Positions 35,886 through 45,316 are shown, counted from the first letter of the stretch. The stretch is 64,000 nucleotides of DNA from Streptomyces sp. NBC_00353 (GCF_036108815.1 NZ_CP107985.1:8987501-9051500), one strand, 5' to 3'. Translations and numbers: made by a program. Notes: generated from the letters alone by a model not told the origin.

Positions 35886-36638
35886 GTGACTACTGCATCG
35901 ATGACGGGGAAAGTCGCGCTGGTGACCGGTGCGACCAGCGGCATCGGAGCGGCCGCTGCGGAAGTGCTCGCCGAGCGCGGTGCGCACGTAGTGGTGGCGG
36001 GCCGGGACCGAGCACGCGGCGAGGCCGTCGTCGAGACAATCCGGGAATCCGGTGGCACGGCCGACTTCTTGGCCGCCGACCTGCTGGACGCCGGTTCGGT
36101 CCGGGAGTTGGCTCGACAAGCCGTCGAACTGGGTGGTGGCCGGGTGGACATCCTGGTCAACGGCGCGGGCATCTATCCGTTCGGGCCCACCGAGCAGGCA
36201 TCGGAGAGCGAGGTCGACGCCGTCTACGCGCTGAACGTGAAGGCTCCCTTCTACCTGGTGGCGGAACTCGCGCCGGCGATGGCCGAGCGGGGCAGCGGGG
36301 CGATCGTCAACGTCAGCACCATGGCAGCCGCGCTCGGCTTCTCGGGAGTGGCGCTGTACGGCTCGAGCAAGGCCGCCGTGAACCTGCTGACCAAGGCCTG
36401 GGCTGCCGAATACGGCCCGCGCGGGGTCCGGGTCAACGCCGTGCAGCCCGGTCCGACCCGGACCGAGGGCACGGCGGGCATGGGGGAGGACCTCGACACA
36501 CTCGCCGCCCAGGCGCCCGCCGGGCGGCCGGCTTCTCCGGGGGAGATCGCCGAGGCGATCGCGTACCTGGCCGGCGATGCCGCGAGTTTCGTGCAGGGCG
36601 TTGTGCTGCCAGTCGACGGCGGCCGCACGGCTGTGTGA
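35886..36638 (+). CDS. Short-chain dehydrogenase/reductase
   Basis: 250 aa classical SDR: cofactor motif TGATSGIG, NGAG (in place of NNAG), catalytic Ser in VNVSTMAA and YGSSK. Like FabG-type enzymes it ends ..GVVLPVDGGRTAV. It probably reduces a ketone or oxidises an alcohol with NAD(P)H. The start is GTG 35886, with a GAAGGGAAGGG purine run upstream; ATG 35901 is an alternative. It follows the RclA-like gene by 71 bp and could share its transcript. An IS21 relic lies just downstream. Confidence 0.88.
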   Translation: MTTASMTGKVALVTGATSGIGAAAAEVLAERGAHVVVAGRDRARGEAVVETIRESGGTADFLAADLLDAGSVRELARQAVELGGGRVDILVNGAGIYPFGPTEQASESEVDAVYALNVKAPFYLVAELAPAMAERGSGAIVNVSTMAAALGFSGVALYGSSKAAVNLLTKAWAAEYGPRGVRVNAVQPGPTRTEGTAGMGEDLDTLAAQAPAGRPASPGEIAEAIAYLAGDAASFVQGVVLPVDGGRTAV

Positions 36639-36669
36639 ACGGGAGTTCCAGGCCGGTGGCGTTCCCCCC

Positions 36670-36750
36670 ATCGCTGCCGCCCCCGCCATCGTCGACCGTC
36701 TCACCTTCGGCAGCGACATCATCGAAGCCGGCACCACGGGCTCTGTCTCA
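36670..36750 (+). pseudogene. IstB-like relic of an IS21-family element
   Basis: Bases ~36684-36738 encode AIVDRLTFGSDIIEAGTT, matching the C-terminal signature of IS21 helper ATPases (typically ..DRLTHHCDIIETGN..). No other part of the element remains. It sits between the SDR and the start of the MoxR-VWA operon. Confidence 0.6.
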
Positions 36751-36920
36751 CCTGCTGCGGCCTGGGCTTGGAGCGCCTGCGCGCAGCTGCTGATAGATCA
36801 TCAGATGCGCCGCATCGACCGGGAGACCTGGCCGACCGAGGCAAGGGGAGATATGATCACCCCGATGATGACTCACTCTGTTCACAGATTGGGGGCCCCG
36901 TCCGCGCAAGGTGAGTGCTG

Positions 36921-38321
36921 ATGCTCACTCAGACCGCGAACAGGGATTCCCGCCTTTCCTTCTGGCTGCGCGTGCGTGAGTTCGCCGTGCCGCCGTCCAT
37001 GATCGAGACTGCGACCGCCCGCCGTCGTGTCGGGGACTGGGCGGGTGCGTGCGCCGCCGCAGGCATCGATGTCGATCTCAATCTTCGTTCCGTGGCGCGT
37101 ACCCATGGCCAGGAACTCGCAGCCCGGGTCCGGGCCGATCTCCGTCATCTGGCGCCTGACCTGTTGCGCTGGCACATGCCGAGGATCGCTCCTGACGGGC
37201 TGTTGCGCCCGGGTCTGACCACTGCTCTGGCTCGGTACGACGCCGCGGGGCGCGACGGCGCAAGCCCGGTGCACCTCGTGGCCCGGACTGCGCCGGCTTG
37301 GGCGGATGCCGGTCAGCGGATCAGCCTGGCGCTGTGGGACGGATCCGACTCCGACGCCGGCCCCTCCCGTCATCCGCACCCACATCCCAACCAGCGGTTC
37401 CGTCTCGACCTGCACCACCACCTGTGGGACGCGCGCAGGACCGATGAGCTGCGGATCCGGTCCGGGGCCGATCTGCTGCCCGCCGACAGCCGCCCTGCGC
37501 TGGACCCGGAACTCCTGGGGACGGTGCCGCAGGGGCACCGCTGCGCCGTTGACCGGTGGGCGGCCGAGGCGGGGATTCTGCTCCACGCCGAGGGGCGGTC
37601 CACCGGTACCGTCACCGTGCGGTTCGGGGCCCGGCATCGGCTGATCCTGGACCTGGTCGCGGACAGGGACGGCCTATCGCCGCCCGCATTGCGGATCGCG
37701 GCGGCGTCCACAGATGGCGGCGCCTCCGCGTTGCCCGTCCTGCCCGACGCGGCGACCTGGGTGCTGCCCGACCTGGAACTGATCCGCACGGGTTCGATCG
37801 AGGCCGATCGGCTGCACCCGCTGGTCGCCTCGGCACTCGTACCGGATCATGTGCCGGCCGGTCCGGCCCGGACTCCGGACCCGGCAGGACAACCGCGCCT
37901 CGTGGAGTGCCGGGGAGCTCAGCACCGGATCGGTCTGGTCAACGGGGTGCTGGCGCCGCTGGACCACGACCCGACCGAGATCCGGCGGGAGGAACTACTG
38001 GCCGCACTGACCGGTGCTCCGCTTCCCTGCCTGCGGGCAATCGACGAGGCGCACCGTCATCCGGACTGCCTCACCGGCGTCCGCGAACGCCTGGATCACG
38101 GCGACACAGCCGGTGCGCTGGCCGTCGTCGAGGGCCTGTTGGGCCCCGACGCACTGCTGCGCACCGGCGCTCTGCGGGACGAACTGGAGACGGCCGCGCT
38201 GCGGCGGGTCACATACGGGCTGTACAGGTCAGGTCTGATCGGACCCGGACCTGTCCGCATCCGCCCGGAACGTCGTCCCCGTGACAAACGCTCGCACCCG
38301 CGCCGCGCGACTTCTCGCTGA
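36921..38321 (+). CDS. Unknown 466-aa protein, first gene of MoxR-VWA operon
   Basis: I do not recognise the family. The protein is soluble, mixed alpha/beta, without signal peptide. Residues ~1-90 are helical and basic (..RVREFAVPPSMIETATARRRVGDWAGACAAAG..); the middle contains ..ISLALWDG.. and a His-rich stretch (HPHPHPNQRF, LHHHLWDARR); the C-terminus is Arg/Pro-rich (..RRPRDKRSHPRRATSR). AAGGTG 6 nt before ATG 36921 sets the start. It lies 61 bp ahead of the AAA+ gene and is probably the substrate-specific or adaptor component of the system. No nuclease, protease or TM motif is obvious. Confidence 0.7.
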   Translation: MLTQTANRDSRLSFWLRVREFAVPPSMIETATARRRVGDWAGACAAAGIDVDLNLRSVARTHGQELAARVRADLRHLAPDLLRWHMPRIAPDGLLRPGLTTALARYDAAGRDGASPVHLVARTAPAWADAGQRISLALWDGSDSDAGPSRHPHPHPNQRFRLDLHHHLWDARRTDELRIRSGADLLPADSRPALDPELLGTVPQGHRCAVDRWAAEAGILLHAEGRSTGTVTVRFGARHRLILDLVADRDGLSPPALRIAAASTDGGASALPVLPDAATWVLPDLELIRTGSIEADRLHPLVASALVPDHVPAGPARTPDPAGQPRLVECRGAQHRIGLVNGVLAPLDHDPTEIRREELLAALTGAPLPCLRAIDEAHRHPDCLTGVRERLDHGDTAGALAVVEGLLGPDALLRTGALRDELETAALRRVTYGLYRSGLIGPGPVRIRPERRPRDKRSHPRRATSR

Positions 38322-38382
38322 CCCGGGGGCTTACGTCCTCCTGCATCCACTCGGCTCATCACGAACCCATAGGTGATCAAAC

Positions 38383-39645
38383 ATGCCCGCATACACCCCG
38401 CTCGCCGCTACCGACACCCCCTCCGACATCACCCACGCCTCTCAACTCGACGTCGCCGGGGCGTTGTTGACCCTGCTGCGTGACACAACCACCGAACCGC
38501 GCCCCGACACACAACTGGAGTCCCTGACCCTGGCCGTGGCCGCCGATCTGCCCGTGCTCCTGTGGGGTGAGCCGGGGATCGGCAAGACCGCGGCCCTCAC
38601 TCAGCTTGCCGCGGCCCTGGACCTTCCGCTGACCACAGTGATCGCCAGTGTGCACGAGCCGTCCGACTTCTCGGGCCTGCCCATCGTCGGAGACGACCCC
38701 GCGGAACAGGGTGTCCCCATGGCCCCGCCGGACTGGGCGGTGCGACTGGTACGGGCCGGCCGAGGGCTGCTGTTCCTGGACGAGCTGTCCACCGCACCGC
38801 CGGCCGTTCAGGCCGCCTTGCTCCGCCTCGTGCTCGAGCGGCGGATCGGCTCCCTGCAACTGCCGCCCGGGGTCCGGATCGTGGCTGCCGCCAATCCGCG
38901 CTCCTCGGCGGCCGACGGCTGGGAGCTGAGCCCGCCGCTGGCCAACCGGTTCGTTCACCTTCAGTGGACCCACGACCACGAGGTCGTCGTACGCGGCCTC
39001 GGTGGTACGTGGCCCCGGGCAACCTTGCCGCGGCTCGCCCCGGACAAGTTGTCGGAGGCCGTGGACTTCGCCCGCCGAGCGGTGTGCGGACTCCTCACGG
39101 CCCGCCCCAAACTCGTGCATCAACTGCCCAGCAACGAAACGCGCCGGGGCGGCCCGTGGCCGTCACCTCGAAGCTGGGAGATGGCCCTGCGCCTGATCGC
39201 CTTCGCGACCGCCGCCGGCTCCACCCGGGAGGTACTTTCCCTGCTGGTCAGGGGCACCGTGGGAGACGGTCCGGGGCTGGAGCTGCTGGCCGGCCTGGAC
39301 CGGATGGACCTCCCGGACCCCGAGGTGCTTCTCGCCGACCCGACGGGCGCCGCCCTGCCGGAGCGGGGGGATCTGCGCCAGGCCGTGCTCGACGGCGTGG
39401 TGGCGGCGGTCCGCCAACGCCCGGAGAAGTCCCGCTGGGACGCAGCGTGGGAGCTCCTGGTGCGGGCGGTGGAGACCGGAGCCCCGGACCTGGTGGTCGT
39501 CCCCGCGACGACCCTCGCCACGCTGCGCCAAGAGGACTGGGATGTTCCGGCATCCATCGAGCGGCTCGCCGGAGTGGTGTCGCTGTCCCGGCGAGCGGAT
39601 CGAGCGGCGGCCCGTGCCGCGGTCGCCGCGAAGGCCGGCCGATGA
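38383..39645 (+). CDS. MoxR-type AAA+ ATPase
   Basis: 420 aa. Walker A GEPGIGKTA (from residue 62), Walker B LLFLDELSTAPP (Asp133-Glu134), sensor 1 ..RIVAAANPRSSA.., and a MoxR-like lid with ..LSPPLANRFVHLQW... MoxR ATPases act with VWA-domain partners as chaperones that insert metals or remodel complexes. The C-terminal ~150 residues are helical and family-specific. Its stop overlaps the start of the VWA gene (ATGA), which strongly implies a stoichiometric pair. Confidence 0.92.
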   Translation: MPAYTPLAATDTPSDITHASQLDVAGALLTLLRDTTTEPRPDTQLESLTLAVAADLPVLLWGEPGIGKTAALTQLAAALDLPLTTVIASVHEPSDFSGLPIVGDDPAEQGVPMAPPDWAVRLVRAGRGLLFLDELSTAPPAVQAALLRLVLERRIGSLQLPPGVRIVAAANPRSSAADGWELSPPLANRFVHLQWTHDHEVVVRGLGGTWPRATLPRLAPDKLSEAVDFARRAVCGLLTARPKLVHQLPSNETRRGGPWPSPRSWEMALRLIAFATAAGSTREVLSLLVRGTVGDGPGLELLAGLDRMDLPDPEVLLADPTGAALPERGDLRQAVLDGVVAAVRQRPEKSRWDAAWELLVRAVETGAPDLVVVPATTLATLRQEDWDVPASIERLAGVVSLSRRADRAAARAAVAAKAGR

Positions 39646-40883
39646 TCCGGGACGCACCGGGGGCACTGGACCTCGACAAGCTCTTTGCCGCCCGACTGCA
39701 GGCCGCTCGGGTCCGGCCCTATCTGGCGACGGCTCTGTTCGCCCTGCACACCGTCGAGTCGAGGCTGGTACCGACGATGGCCGTCGACCGGTACTGGCGG
39801 TGCTACGTCTCGCCGGCGTTCGTGGACCGCACGCCGGTGGAGGAACTGGCAGGTGTATGGGTGCACGAGGTGTCGCACCTGCTGCGCGACCACCACGGAC
39901 GCAGTGACCGGGTCGCGCGGGAGCGCGGGCTGACCGGCCCGGGGGAACGGCTGCGGATGAACATCGCCGCAGACTGCGAGATCAACGACGACGTGTTCGG
40001 TGACGGGCTGATCCGGCCCGAAGGCGCTGTCGAGCCGGTGTCCTTGGGACTGCCCGAGGGAGAGCTCATGGAGGACTACCTGCGCCAGTTCCGGCTCGGG
40101 CCGCGTACGCAGAGCATGGCCTGGCTGGACTGCGGAAGCGGTGCCGACGGACTGGAACGGGAGTGGGAGCTGGGACCGGACGGCGCGCACGGCCTCAGTG
40201 AGCAGGAACGGGACGCGGTCCGGTTCCGCGTGGCGCAGGGCATCACCGGCCGTCCGGGGCACGCACCGAAGGGGTGGCAGCGGTGGGCGGAGGAGGCGTT
40301 CCATCCGCCACAGCCGTGGCGGGAGTTGCTGGGAGCGGCGGTCCGCTCGGCGGTCTCCGGCCCCGGGGCAGGCGAGGATTACACCTACGGTCGGCCGTCG
40401 CGGCGCTCGGCCGGGGTGCCCGGCGCCGTACTGCCGACCCTGCGACGCAGACCACCCCGAGTCTGCGTGGTCATCGACACGTCCGGGTCGGTCAGCGACA
40501 CCGAACTGGGCAGCGCCCTCCTCGAGGTTGGTGCGATCTCCCGTGCTGTGGGCGGCCGTCGCGACCTGATCACCGTGCTGCCGTGCGACGCGGCGGCCCG
40601 GATCGTGCACCCGCTGTGCCGTGGTGAGGGCATACCGCTGATGGGCGGTGGGGGTACCGATCTGCGCACGGGCTTCGCCAAGGCGCTCCGAGCGCGGCCC
40701 CGACCGGATGTCATCGTGGTCCTGACCGACGGGCAGACGCCCTGGCCGACCGCACAACCACCGTGCCGAACGGTGGTAGGTCTGTTCCCCCGGCAGTATG
40801 CAGCCCGGTCGTGGGACGAGGACGATCCCGATTACGTTCCGGACTCGCCGCCTGCGTGGGCACGCGTGGTTGACATCGGGTGA
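39642..40883 (+). CDS. VWA-domain protein with HExxH metallopeptidase-like N-terminus
   Basis: 413 aa. N-terminal domain (DUF2201-like) with HEVSH at residues 75-79 in VWVHEVSHLLRDHHG and a downstream NIAADCEINDD that would supply the third ligand, a zincin-like arrangement. C-terminal VWA domain with the MIDAS motif Asp279-x-Ser281-x-Ser283 (VVIDTSGSVSD), GGGGTDL and ..VVLTDGQTPWP. VWA proteins partner MoxR ATPases. ATG overlaps the AAA+ stop. Whether the HExxH site is catalytic or structural cannot be told. Confidence 0.9.
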   Translation: MIRDAPGALDLDKLFAARLQAARVRPYLATALFALHTVESRLVPTMAVDRYWRCYVSPAFVDRTPVEELAGVWVHEVSHLLRDHHGRSDRVARERGLTGPGERLRMNIAADCEINDDVFGDGLIRPEGAVEPVSLGLPEGELMEDYLRQFRLGPRTQSMAWLDCGSGADGLEREWELGPDGAHGLSEQERDAVRFRVAQGITGRPGHAPKGWQRWAEEAFHPPQPWRELLGAAVRSAVSGPGAGEDYTYGRPSRRSAGVPGAVLPTLRRRPPRVCVVIDTSGSVSDTELGSALLEVGAISRAVGGRRDLITVLPCDAAARIVHPLCRGEGIPLMGGGGTDLRTGFAKALRARPRPDVIVVLTDGQTPWPTAQPPCRTVVGLFPRQYAARSWDEDDPDYVPDSPPAWARVVDIG

Positions 40884-41009
40884 GCACGCTCATCCACCTG
40901 GGACAGCACCATGTTCCCGGGCCGGAACCTGATCACCGAGCCATGCGTCCTATCGGGCACGTCGTGCTCGCTCCAGGCCGAGGACGGGTCCGAGGCAGGT
41001 GGGTGGGAC

Positions 41010-42053
41010 ATGGTGAGGCGGGCGACCAGCAGGGTGGCGTCGGAATCCAGGACTACGGCCCCCCGGCGGTGGCCGATTCACGTCGGCCGGTGGCGTCGGC
41101 GGTGGGGCAAGGACGCCCAGGGTCAGTCATCCTGGGCGCGTGGGCGTGTTCTCGCGGCGCTTGCCGTGCTGGCCTCCAGCCTGATGGCCTTCCACGCGAT
41201 CGTGCCCAACGCCGTGGGCCACCTGGGCAGTCTGCTGGAGGCATTCCTGCCCTGGCTCGGCCTGGCCGTCCCGGTGCTGCTCGTCCTGGCCCTGCTGCGC
41301 CGCTCGGCCACCGCGCTGGTGTTCGTGCTTCTCCCCGCAGCCGTCTGGGCGAACCTCTTCGGCGGGTTGCTCCTCTCCGGGGACCGCGGTGTTCGCGACA
41401 TCACGGCGCTCCAGCACAACGTCAGTGACGAGAACACCGCTCCTGCCCGTACTGCGGAAGCTCTCATCCAGGCCGCGCCGGAGCTCATCGCTCTGGAAGA
41501 GCTGACGCCGTCCGCGCTGCCGCTCTATGAGACGGCCCTGGCGCCCGACTACCCCTATCACGCCGTTGAAGGCACCGTCGGACTCTGGTCGAAATACCCG
41601 CTGGCAGATGTGCGCCTGGTGGACATCAGGCCCAAGGGGATCGAAGAGGGCTGGAGCCGTGGGTTGCGGGCCGACGCGCGTACGCCGTGGGGCGAGATCG
41701 CTGTCTATGTCGCCCACCTGCCCTCGGTCCGTGTCCGGCTGAGCGGCTTCGACTCGGGTTGGCGGGACGAAAGCGCCGGACTGCTGGGCGCAGCCATCGC
41801 CGCCGAGAAGCTGGACAAGGTGATCCTCCTCGGTGACTTCAACAGCACGGTGGACGATCGCGGACTGGCCCCTGTCACCTCGCAGATGAACCCGCAGGCA
41901 CGGGATTTCGCCTTTAGCTGGCCCGCGGTCTTCCCTGTTTCCCGGATCGACCACATCATGACCCGCTCGGCGACCGTCACCGACATCCGGACCCTGCCCG
42001 CCACCGGCAGCGACCACCTCCCGATCGCCGCCGGCATCAGACTCGCTTCTTGA
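41010..42053 (+). CDS. Membrane endonuclease/exonuclease/phosphatase-family protein (VanJ-like)
   Basis: 347 aa. A basic N-terminus, three hydrophobic helices (~46-66, 76-98, 101-120) and an extracytoplasmic EEP domain: ..LQHNVSDENT.., catalytic Glu in ALEELTPSAL, ..VYVAHLPSVR.., LLGDFNSTVDD, and the SRIDHIM / TGSDHLPI catalytic Asp-His. Streptomyces VanJ, a teicoplanin-resistance factor, has this topology. A lipid pyrophosphate or similar envelope substrate is likely. ATG 41010 is preferred; GTG-rich leader, ribosome binding site GGTGGG. It follows the VWA gene by 126 bp. Confidence 0.85.
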   Translation: MVRRATSRVASESRTTAPRRWPIHVGRWRRRWGKDAQGQSSWARGRVLAALAVLASSLMAFHAIVPNAVGHLGSLLEAFLPWLGLAVPVLLVLALLRRSATALVFVLLPAAVWANLFGGLLLSGDRGVRDITALQHNVSDENTAPARTAEALIQAAPELIALEELTPSALPLYETALAPDYPYHAVEGTVGLWSKYPLADVRLVDIRPKGIEEGWSRGLRADARTPWGEIAVYVAHLPSVRVRLSGFDSGWRDESAGLLGAAIAAEKLDKVILLGDFNSTVDDRGLAPVTSQMNPQARDFAFSWPAVFPVSRIDHIMTRSATVTDIRTLPATGSDHLPIAAGIRLAS

Positions 42054-42209
42054 TCGCCGAGCGCGCTCGTCGGCGAACTCCGCCGAGCAGTAACACGGGT
42101 GGGGTCGGTGGCGGTGACGGCTTCCCCGACGTGGATCGGCGGCAATGGCAGCAGCAGCCCGGTTTGTTCGCGCAGTCTCGCCGACGTTTCCTCCCAGGGC
42201 GGGGCCGAC

Positions 42210-42950
42210 TCAACGGTGCACTGATTCACCGCCGTCGCCGAGGCGAATGCTCAGCTGGGAACCCAGATCCTGGAAGCCCAGGGCAAGTGCCACACGCTTT
42301 GACGGATGCGGTCGTGCTCGCCATTGCGGAAGCAGCCCGGCATCCAGTGCATGAGTCGCCGCCGCTGACGCCACGACCCGCGCCAGCCCCCGGCCCCGAC
42401 AGTCCGGCGCAACCAGCACGCTCAGGTGAGCGACCGACCGCGGCCAAGTTCGATAGCCGGCCGCGGCAACAATGTCGTCACCGTCGCGGAGAACGAACGC
42501 AGGAGAGGCGATGTCCGCCAACCCGCTCTCGTCTGCGTCCTCCTCACCAGCACGAGCCAGCAGCGAGGCCAACTCACCGTCGCCGCACATCACCTGCTCG
42601 ACAGCGACGCCTCCATACGCAGGAAGGAAGTCGGCCCGGTCGAGATAGAAAAGGGAGGCCGGCCCAAGTACGTCGAGGACGGGCAACACGTCACGCAAAC
42701 GATCCTCATCGACGAGTTCCTCGGGGGACAGCTTCCTCGAAGCGTCCACCATCTGCTTGGCGGCCCGCGCACTCGGCGCGGTGACGATGCCGGCACCTCC
42801 GAGGACCACGAGCCCCGTCCACAGCGGCGGACACAACCACGAGCCGGGGGAGACCACAACGTTCGCCCCGCCCGAGGAGAACTCCACTGGCGCCACCGCC
42901 AACTCAGTCCACAACTCCCGGGCCCGGCCGAGCAGCAGATCGCTAGTCAT
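42210..42950 (-). CDS. GNAT-family N-acetyltransferase
   Basis: 246 aa. The C-terminal GNAT core shows ..VAAAGYRTWPRSVAHLSVLVAPDCRGRGLARVVASAAATHAL.., in which CRGRGLA is the acetyl-CoA loop (R/QxxGxG/A), followed by ..KRVALALGFQDLG... The N-terminal ~110 residues are a helical extension (..LLGRARELWTELA..) seen in some two-part GNATs. Substrate unknown. ATG at 42950 chosen; an upstream in-frame start exists with no better ribosome binding site. Convergent with the EEP gene. Confidence 0.85.
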   Translation of the reverse strand: MTSDLLLGRARELWTELAVAPVEFSSGGANVVVSPGSWLCPPLWTGLVVLGGAGIVTAPSARAAKQMVDASRKLSPEELVDEDRLRDVLPVLDVLGPASLFYLDRADFLPAYGGVAVEQVMCGDGELASLLARAGEEDADESGLADIASPAFVLRDGDDIVAAAGYRTWPRSVAHLSVLVAPDCRGRGLARVVASAAATHALDAGLLPQWRARPHPSKRVALALGFQDLGSQLSIRLGDGGESVHR

Positions 42951-43212
42951 GGCCGTATGGTGCCGGGCCCCACTCCCCCGGACAACTGATCGTGGCATCG
43001 CCGCAGGAAACCCGGCCGCTCAACCGTCCGCCTCGCAGCTTCGGAAGTTCGAATCCCGCTCTGCCCGGTTCGCCGTCCGGGGCCTGTCGTGGTCGACGGA
43101 GGCACGGACCACCGAGCCGGGGGTGACGGGCTGCGCCGGTGTTCGCCGGCGGCCGTCAAGCCGTGGAATCATCGGGCCGCCGGGCAGGCACTGTCTCTGC
43201 GAAGGGTGGTGG

Positions 43213-44085
43213 GTGCAAGTGGTTGCCGACTGGGAGTGGGACGACACGTTGTTCCTGGGCACGGCCGCCCACTATCAGCGTGGAAGGCTGCCGTACGCCC
43301 CCGGGCTGGCGGACCTGCTCGCCGAGGTTCTGAGGCTCGACGGGCGAGGGCGTCTCGTCGACGTGGGCTGTGGACCGGGCACCCTTGCCCTGAGCCTGGC
43401 GCACTTGTTCCGCGAGATCGTCGGCGTCGACCCGGACAGTGGGATGATCGCCGAAGCCAAGCGCGGGGCCGCCGAGCGTGGAGTGACCGGGAAGGCGCAG
43501 TGGGTGCGGGCCCGGGCCGAGGATCTGCCCGCGGGTCTTGGAACGTTCATGGTCGCTACCTTCGGCCAGTCCTTCCATTGGATGGATCGCGACCTGGTGG
43601 CGGCAACCGTCAGGGACATGCTCCAGTCCGGCGGGGCGCTGGTGCACATCTCGGACTTGAAGACGGAGACCCGAGCCGTCGACGGTCTCCCATACCCGGC
43701 AGCCCCTTATGCGGCAGTGGAGGAGCTGGTCAGGCACTACCTGGGGCCGGTCCGACGAGCCGGCCGGGGGACGCTGCCGCACGGAACACCCGGCGATGAG
43801 GCGGCGGTGCTCACCCGGGCGGGATTCGCCGGCCCTCAGCGCCATGTAGTGCCCGGCGGGCAGGCGTTGGAGCGCACCGATGACGATGTCGTCGCGTGGG
43901 CGTTCTCGATGTCGTTCTCGGCTCCGCACCTGTTCGGCGCGCGCCGCGACGACTTCGAAGCGGACCTGCGTCGACTGCTGCGGGAGGTCTCCCCGTCGGG
44001 CAGGTTCTCCGAACGCCGGCCGAGCACCGAGGTCTTCGTCTGGTGGAAAGGCACCGCCGAACCAGGACCTGTGCCAACCCCGTGA
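43213..44085 (+). CDS. Class I SAM-dependent methyltransferase
   Basis: 290 aa. SAM motif I is LVDVGCGPGTLALSLA, motif II acidic EIVGVDPDSGMI, with ..WVRARAEDLPAG.. and ..GQSFHWMD, the latter typical of the Trm9/UbiE-like branch of small-molecule methyltransferases. Acceptor unknown. GAAGGGTGG precedes the GTG at 43213; a second GTG at 43219 is also possible. It is divergent from the GNAT gene by 262 bp. Confidence 0.87.
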   Translation: MQVVADWEWDDTLFLGTAAHYQRGRLPYAPGLADLLAEVLRLDGRGRLVDVGCGPGTLALSLAHLFREIVGVDPDSGMIAEAKRGAAERGVTGKAQWVRARAEDLPAGLGTFMVATFGQSFHWMDRDLVAATVRDMLQSGGALVHISDLKTETRAVDGLPYPAAPYAAVEELVRHYLGPVRRAGRGTLPHGTPGDEAAVLTRAGFAGPQRHVVPGGQALERTDDDVVAWAFSMSFSAPHLFGARRDDFEADLRRLLREVSPSGRFSERRPSTEVFVWWKGTAEPGPVPTP

Positions 44086-44298
44086 CTCCATCCGCGCAGG
44101 CCGAGCGTGACTGCACTCCGGTCGGTGGGCTGAGTACGTTCGGAACTCACATCCGGCGCGTTCGTGGCATCGGCTGGTCCGACCCCACCCCGAGGTGCGC
44201 CCTCCGCGACGCTGACCTGCGTAATTGTGACCGAGCAGCCATTGACAGCTGCGTGGACCGTTACGGAGAGTGTTGATCTCGTCAACCGGGGTGGGTAC

Positions 44299-45117
44299 GT
44301 GGAACGACAGCAGTACGTGGAGCGGTGCTCAGAGCTCTTCGAGGTAGGCGGCTATGCCGCTGTCCGGACGACGGCTGAGGCCGGCCTCAAGGAGCTCGGG
44401 CCGGATCCGGATCTCTTCCGCTGGCTCGGACAGGCACACGCGGCGGAGGACGAGGACGACCATGACACCGAAGCCGAGGCCGCCTATCGGCAGGGTCTCG
44501 CGATCGCACCGGACGATCTCGGCCTCCTGGTGTCGTACCTGGAGCTGTGCCTTCGCTCCGACTCCTTCACCTATCCGGGACGCTCGAAGCGCGCGGTGGA
44601 CATGCAGGCGAGGATCGAGGAACTGGCGCCGCCCGGGTCGTCCGAACGCCGGCGCGTCGACGACGCGGTCGGCTGGGCGGGCCGCGGTTACTGGGACGAC
44701 CTGAAGGCCGGCGCTGCCATGGGACGGCTTCAGGGGGCAGCCGCCGCGGAACAGAGCGTGCTGGTCACGGACGCACTGCGGCGATCCGCCCGCGGCGAGT
44801 TCGCCGGGGATGGGGGAGAGGACCTTCAGGCGGCAGAGCTGGCTGCGGCGGTCGAGCTTCTGCGGGGGCGTCGATATGCGTGGATACGCCTACTGCTCGC
44901 CCATCGAGTCGCAGCGTACGTGTGGACCTTCGTCATGTCCTTCGGCGTCAACAAGGCGCTCGTGTGGAGCGGAGTGCTGGACTTCAGCCTGTGGGGCTGG
45001 CTGTTCTGGATCCCGGTGCTCACCGCAGAGGCCAAACTTCGCCAGGCCAAGAGACTGGGCCGGCAACGGGTCGTCGCGCGCATGCAGGAACGCCACGAGC
45101 GGACGGACGCCGCGTGA
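44299..45117 (+). CDS. TPR-like membrane protein, unknown function
   Basis: 272 aa. Residues ~1-110 carry TPR-like helix pairs (..RCSELFEVGGYAAVRTTAEAG.., ..TEAEAAYRQGLAIAPDDLGLLVSYLEL..); the last ~75 residues hold two membrane helices (..VAAYVWTFVMSFGVNKALVW.., ..FSLWGWLFWIPVLTA) and a basic tail. Topology suggests a cytosolic TPR scaffold tethered to the membrane. GTG 44299 has GGGGTGGG upstream and begins the conserved part; GTG 44227 would add 24 residues. Confidence 0.7.
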   Translation: MERQQYVERCSELFEVGGYAAVRTTAEAGLKELGPDPDLFRWLGQAHAAEDEDDHDTEAEAAYRQGLAIAPDDLGLLVSYLELCLRSDSFTYPGRSKRAVDMQARIEELAPPGSSERRRVDDAVGWAGRGYWDDLKAGAAMGRLQGAAAAEQSVLVTDALRRSARGEFAGDGGEDLQAAELAAAVELLRGRRYAWIRLLLAHRVAAYVWTFVMSFGVNKALVWSGVLDFSLWGWLFWIPVLTAEAKLRQAKRLGRQRVVARMQERHERTDAA

Positions 45118-45272
45118 GCGGCGATGCACAGAGCCGGCCCCTTCCGGGCACTTCGGTCCAGCATAAGAAGTAGCGCAGGTCAGCTGCTGCGCCACAGACG
45201 CAACCGAAACGGGCTGCCCCGTCTCCAGCGCGTCGGCCGGCGAATCCCACCAACTGATGTGCTCCTTGCCGA

Positions 45273-45316
45273 ACCGGCCCCGTAACCGCCCGCCGAGGGC
45301 GCGTTACGGGGCCGGT
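45273..45316. terminator. Strong bidirectional terminator between convergent genes
   Basis: ACCGGCCCCGTAAC and GTTACGGGGCCGGT pair perfectly over 14 bp, and CGCCC/GGGCG inside continues the stem past one bulged C. It lies in the 400-bp gap 45118-45517, which otherwise shows no gene. Confidence 0.8.
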
